In this document: positions 61,901 through 64,000 of the stretch, in pieces
Position numbering within the stretch: the stretch's first letter is position 1
Layout of the letters: every line of letters begins with the position of its first letter
NCBI GenBank assembly: GCA_031213475.1
Contig: JARUPZ010000011.1
Location: forward strand, 682,001 to 746,000
Direction: 5' to 3'
DNA length: 64,000 nt
DNA from: Nereocystis luetkeana
Taxonomy: Eukaryota; Sar; Phaeophyceae; Laminariales; Laminariaceae
Made by a program: the position numbers and the translations under genes
Notes under the pieces: generated by a model
The model's database searches: none
Told to the model about the DNA's origin: nothing
What the model saw: only the letters and a program-made list of their open reading frames with translations

Positions 61901-63801
61901 TTTGGCCGAAAACAGCTACCCCTATACTAGGTATGTTATTAATAGTACAAATCCACCTTGACCCTTTCAAGGCTGCAGTCCTGTTCTGGGGACAAACCAC
62001 TTGAATTCCGAGTAGTTTGTCCCGAAAACTTTACCGAAGAGACCGCGGTCCTAATAGGGTTCATATCTCGGCAAACACACAGGTAGGTACCATAGGCTTG
62101 TCTTAGGCTAGTCTTACCGCATGCAAGGCTTACCGTAGCGGAAGCGGGACTGGTTGTCCGGGACAAGGAGAGCTGCCGCGAGGGCGTCGAACAAGTTCTC
62201 CACGCACTCCTCTTCCTGACAAGATTAACAGCAGTAGGTATATCGACATCAACAGCCGTGCGTGAGCCATGGGTACATCGTCGAACGATAAGAAAAGATA
62301 TCACCTCCGTAGAGCGACGAAGGCGCAGCTGAAGATAATCTTGGTAATGATTTTACTGTTGACAGTGCTTATAAGCCTTATTTTTACCAATCCGCCGGAT
62401 GAAAAAAAGAAGAAGAAGAAGAGAACAAACCAATCCGCCGGATGAAAAAAAGAAGAAGAAAACAAAAAAATCAAGGAAAAAATGAATAAACAAAGACAGA
62501 GTGATGTTACTGTTGCAGTCGCACTTACATTACAGTAAATTTCGTCAGAATACGCTCGTACGCAAATGCAATTCGAGCTGTACTTCACGGCCGTAGTCGC
62601 ATCTGCCTTCCTGAAACGGGTCGAGGTCGAGGTGCGGTACTGCCTTAACCCTTTTAGGACCCCAGTCCCGTTTTGGGGGCAACTTACTTGGAATTAGACT
62701 GGTTTGTCCCCATATCGGGACTGCGGTACTAAAGGGGTTAAAATGGCACCGCAGTAAAATCTCACCAAGATGACAGGAAACGGTGGCTAACCTCGAGTAC
62801 TACTATTCATAGCGTTGGTGTAGAGGGTGCGACTGTGGAATTTTTATGACAAGGCAACCAAGAACTGCCAAGAGCGGATAGCGTGGGTAGGCACAATGAC
62901 AACAGGTCGTTTTCACCGTCAACCATTGAATATTATTGGGCAACCTTGAGCGGAAGAAACACAACCCGCCATCTTAAGAGCCCACGATACCCCAGCAAGT
63001 CTTGCGACACCGCAAAAAAAGGGTCGGAGATCAGGCGCCACATCGTTAGCATATGCCCGATGCCCTTTGGGGCGGCATAGAATGTAGTGATACACCCCAC
63101 GAGCGTAGGCGCGCACACGTAGCGCACAGCCATCTCTCATTCCTCTCTAATCTTCACAGAGCGGACCAGCCCGGTGACAAGGCTCCACCTGCCCGCAAAC
63201 TCAACACGCTGACGTACTACAGCTGCAAGGGCAGACGTGAAGACGCACAGCAGGACATCCGTACCCTCATGGGACGCGTGCAGATAGTCCGCGTGCTTCC
63301 AACATCTGTAACGACTGCTACGGACCACGGTGTCTCCGCTCCCAACCGGTTGATTCTGTTCAACGTTCAAGACCGATCGATGGTCTGTTGGGGCGGTCTG
63401 TTGAAGTGGTCTGTCAGTAGATTCTTCTTGATTTTCTTCGTACAGTAAGTACCTCCAAATCACGAAACGGCCGTCGGCGATAGACAAAGGGTCTGGCCTC
63501 GCAACATGAACACGCAGCCACTTCGATAGCGTTAAACTCATCAAATACCCAACCATTCTGCCCATTCCGGCCGTTTGATCTTCAACAATAACCGTTACCT
63601 CCTGTGGCCAGGAGCGGGGGGGGGGCGAAATTCATGACTGCTTCTGCCCTTTGCCCCTTAAAGTGATAACAACAATAGCACTATTATTAATTAAAACATT
63701 TAGATGGTCTCAACAAAAAACAGCGTTCACCTCCGGAGACTGAGGCTGTCGTCGTCGATAGTAGGCCACGATCTGCAAAAGGCGGTCGATGCCGTCCATG
63801 C
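55123..63801 (-). CDS. CTNNBL1: Beta-catenin-like protein 1 (armadillo spliceosome factor); seven 3' exons, 5' end outside the window
   Basis: CTNNBL1 is a nuclear armadillo-repeat protein that associates with the CDC5L/PRP19 spliceosome complex. Seven exons run from right to left with every junction in phase: MDGIDRLLQIVAYYRRR, EEECVENLFDALAAALLVPD, EGFELMLRCLREKKHAAWCA, LVEVGGLKAVLPVFMGRGAA, ALEEHAISIVT, the FVSKFVEAGMEKVDRVMDLY exon, and a long acidic/helical exon leading into SLGHVRTVLSKYIANLG. All align in order with the human C-terminal half as I remember it (ELDGIDVLLQQLSVFKR; EMMENLFDSLCSCLM; GEGLQLMNLMLREKK; FVDILGLRTIFPLFM; EKVDRLMELHFKY; IVRHIIKEYAENIG). It differs by a GC-AG intron and by a disordered RS/RD-rich tail of about 220 residues where the human protein ends. 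The stop is TGA at 55,123-55,125 on the minus strand. The N-terminal half lies beyond 64,000. Confidence 0.93.
56374..56575 (-). CDS. CTNNBL1: CTNNBL1 exon
   Basis: Acceptor tatgacag, donor gtgtgt; phase 2 to 0. VLQFDANDNLRAARDEEEGD then ETLEFRRQEAGAYTQQRLAV, VAKRVAEKLHQ; aligns with human EEEFYLRRLDAGLFVLQHI and IRQRVHQIL. Confidence 0.9.
57122..57247 (-). CDS. CTNNBL1: CTNNBL1 exon with a GC donor
   Basis: Acceptor gggcag; phase 2-2. FAVHLEDRPEHECLSRFVSK then FVEAGMEKVDRVMDLYMEYS. Phase continuity requires the exon to end ...GACAG followed by gcaagt, a GC-AG intron; the nearby gtgagg would leave the wrong phase. Confidence 0.9.
57752..57782. repeat. CAA microsatellite
   Basis: About ten CAA units, 23 bp from the end of a CTNNBL1 exon, inside the intron. 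Confidence 0.95.
57805..57866 (-). CDS. CTNNBL1: CTNNBL1 exon
   Basis: Acceptor gctgtcag, donor gtccgt; phase 0 to 2. KRKAKGDRNALEEHAISIVT matches human TTEKEHEEHVCSILAS. Confidence 0.88.
58541..58619 (-). CDS. CTNNBL1: CTNNBL1 exon
   Basis: Acceptor ttttcag, donor gtgata; phase 2 to 0. LVEVGGLKAVLPVFMGRGAA then RKLRQK matches human FVDILGLRTIFPLFMKSPRKIKK. Confidence 0.92.
58719..58817. mobile_element. TA-flanked MITE, copy 6, 100 bp from a CTNNBL1 exon
   Basis: CGGGGGACCATATTATATAG at the left, tttactatggtcccccg then TA at the right; about 99 bp, in the intron 58,620-60,195. Confidence 0.92.
59610..59900. repeat. AT-rich atcata repeat
   Basis: Irregular taatatcat / accataaatatcat units, continuing as tcctatcat-type units; intronic. 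Confidence 0.75.
60196..60307 (-). CDS. CTNNBL1: CTNNBL1 exon: GEGFELMLRCLREKK
   Basis: Acceptor ggtctcag, donor gtgggc; phase 1 to 2. EGFELMLRCLREKKHAAWCA then VKVLDFALTDNDTNCQ matches human GEGLQLMNLMLREKK and ALKVLDHAMIGPEGTDNC. Confidence 0.94.
60308..62133 (-). other. CTNNBL1 intron 60,308-62,133
   Basis: Holds a TACCAGGTA at 60,742, an A tract at 60,920, a pair of similar segments near 61,245 and 61,440 (ccacacgcgcgtaac / ccacacgcgcgtcac), and a MITE at 61,958. Confidence 0.6.
61958..62060. mobile_element. Second MITE family, copy 3
   Basis: ttgaccctttcaaggctgca, ggggacaaaccacttgaatt, agtagtttgtcccgaaa, then gcggtcctaatagggtt; the right arm is diverged. Confidence 0.7.
62134..62215 (-). 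CDS. CTNNBL1: CTNNBL1 exon: EEECVENLFDA
   Basis: Acceptor cttgtcag, donor gtaagc; phase 0 to 1. EEECVENLFDALAAALLVPD then NQSRFRY matches human EQEMMENLFDSLCSCLMLSSNRERF. Confidence 0.93.
62645..62742. mobile_element. Second MITE family, copy 4
   Basis: ttaacccttttaggacccca at the left, gggactgcggtactaaaggggttaa at the right: well-kept inverted repeats, 98 bp. Confidence 0.85.
63169..63310 (+). other. Exon-like stretch on the opposite strand inside a CTNNBL1 intron
   Basis: Acceptor-like cttcacag, then SADQPGDKAPPARKLNTLTY-type sequence and GRREDAQQDIRTLMGRVQ, ending at gtaacg. No partner exons or family recognised; it could be chance. Confidence 0.15.
63731..63801 (-). CDS. CTNNBL1: CTNNBL1 exon: MDGIDRLLQ
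   Basis: Acceptor gtgttcag, donor gtgaac; phase 1 to 0, joining SPE to EEECVEN. MDGIDRLLQIVAYYRRRQPQ matches human LDGIDVLLQQLSVFKRHNPS. The preceding exon may lie near 63,900-63,945 on this strand (FRGELLEL), but its border does not fit phase. Confidence 0.92.
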
Positions 63802-64000
63802 CTGAACACCAACAAACATAAGCAGACGCACGAACCCATCATACAAAAATAACGTCAGACATTATACGGCATACGTTAGAGACTCGTACATAGCAGAAGG
63901 ACATAATGATATCGGCGTTTAGCTCGAGCAGCTCCCCACGAAACTGATAAACTACAGACTAAACATGAAGGCGAGCACCATCCTCACACATCACACTCTA

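Noticed and set aside
62301-62588. Minus-strand open frame rich in Phe/Ser
   Set aside because: It arises from gaagaagaag and aaaaaa repeats read in reverse; no border or homology supports it.
62589-62639. Small minus-strand exon reading FRKADATTA before EEECVEN
   Set aside because: It resembles human FKRHNPSTA, but the exon at 63,731-63,801 matches that segment better and joins EEECVEN in phase without it.

Overview
This is a eukaryotic nuclear window. It is very intron-rich: exons of roughly 60-370 bp are separated by introns that are mostly 0.3-3 kb, with GT-AG borders (often gtgagt or gtaagt donors, polypyrimidine-cag acceptors). The intervening DNA is full of short interspersed repeats, TA-flanked miniature elements, poly-C tracts and minisatellites. 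No operons, bacterial signals, rRNA or canonical tRNA genes were seen. The architecture would fit an intron-dense alga or other protist, but the sequence alone does not let me name the lineage.

Two host genes were found by reading exons and checking reading-frame phase across splice sites. (1) On the + strand, about 127 to 50,864 is one huge gene for the largest subunit of RNA polymerase III transcription factor TFIIIC (GTF3C1 / TFIIIC220, the B-block-binding subunit). I place 38 exons, about 2,090 codons, close to the roughly 2,100 residues of the human protein as I recall it. Its 5' end lies left of the window. Recognisable blocks run in order from an N-terminal winged-helix region, through an IPLSIF block and a SANT-like region, to the C-terminal PW...N block and terminal winged helix. 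Two exons contain frame breaks and a few junction phases are unresolved. (2) On the - strand, 63,801 to 55,123 is a convergent gene for the spliceosome-associated armadillo protein CTNNBL1. Seven of its exons lie in the window and its 5' end is to the right. It has one GC-AG intron and an added RS/RD-rich tail of about 220 residues.

The most striking object is a 7.4 kb array at 33,888-41,294 inside a TFIIIC intron: a 16-bp unit repeated about 463 times with no interruption seen, open in all six frames. It ends 62 bp before a probable 26-nt micro-exon. The second notable pattern is a 9-bp motif, TACCWGGTA, found at least 22 times outside exons. In two internal comparisons it behaves as a CCTGG core inserted at TA, like a footprint of a TA-targeting transposon. 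Further elements include a TA-flanked MITE family (six copies), a second MITE family, a repeat with a poly-C right end (six copies), a possible tRNA-derived SINE (four copies), a GATC-rich repeat (five copies), and several minisatellites. The 4.3 kb between the two convergent genes carries repeats and no gene I can support.
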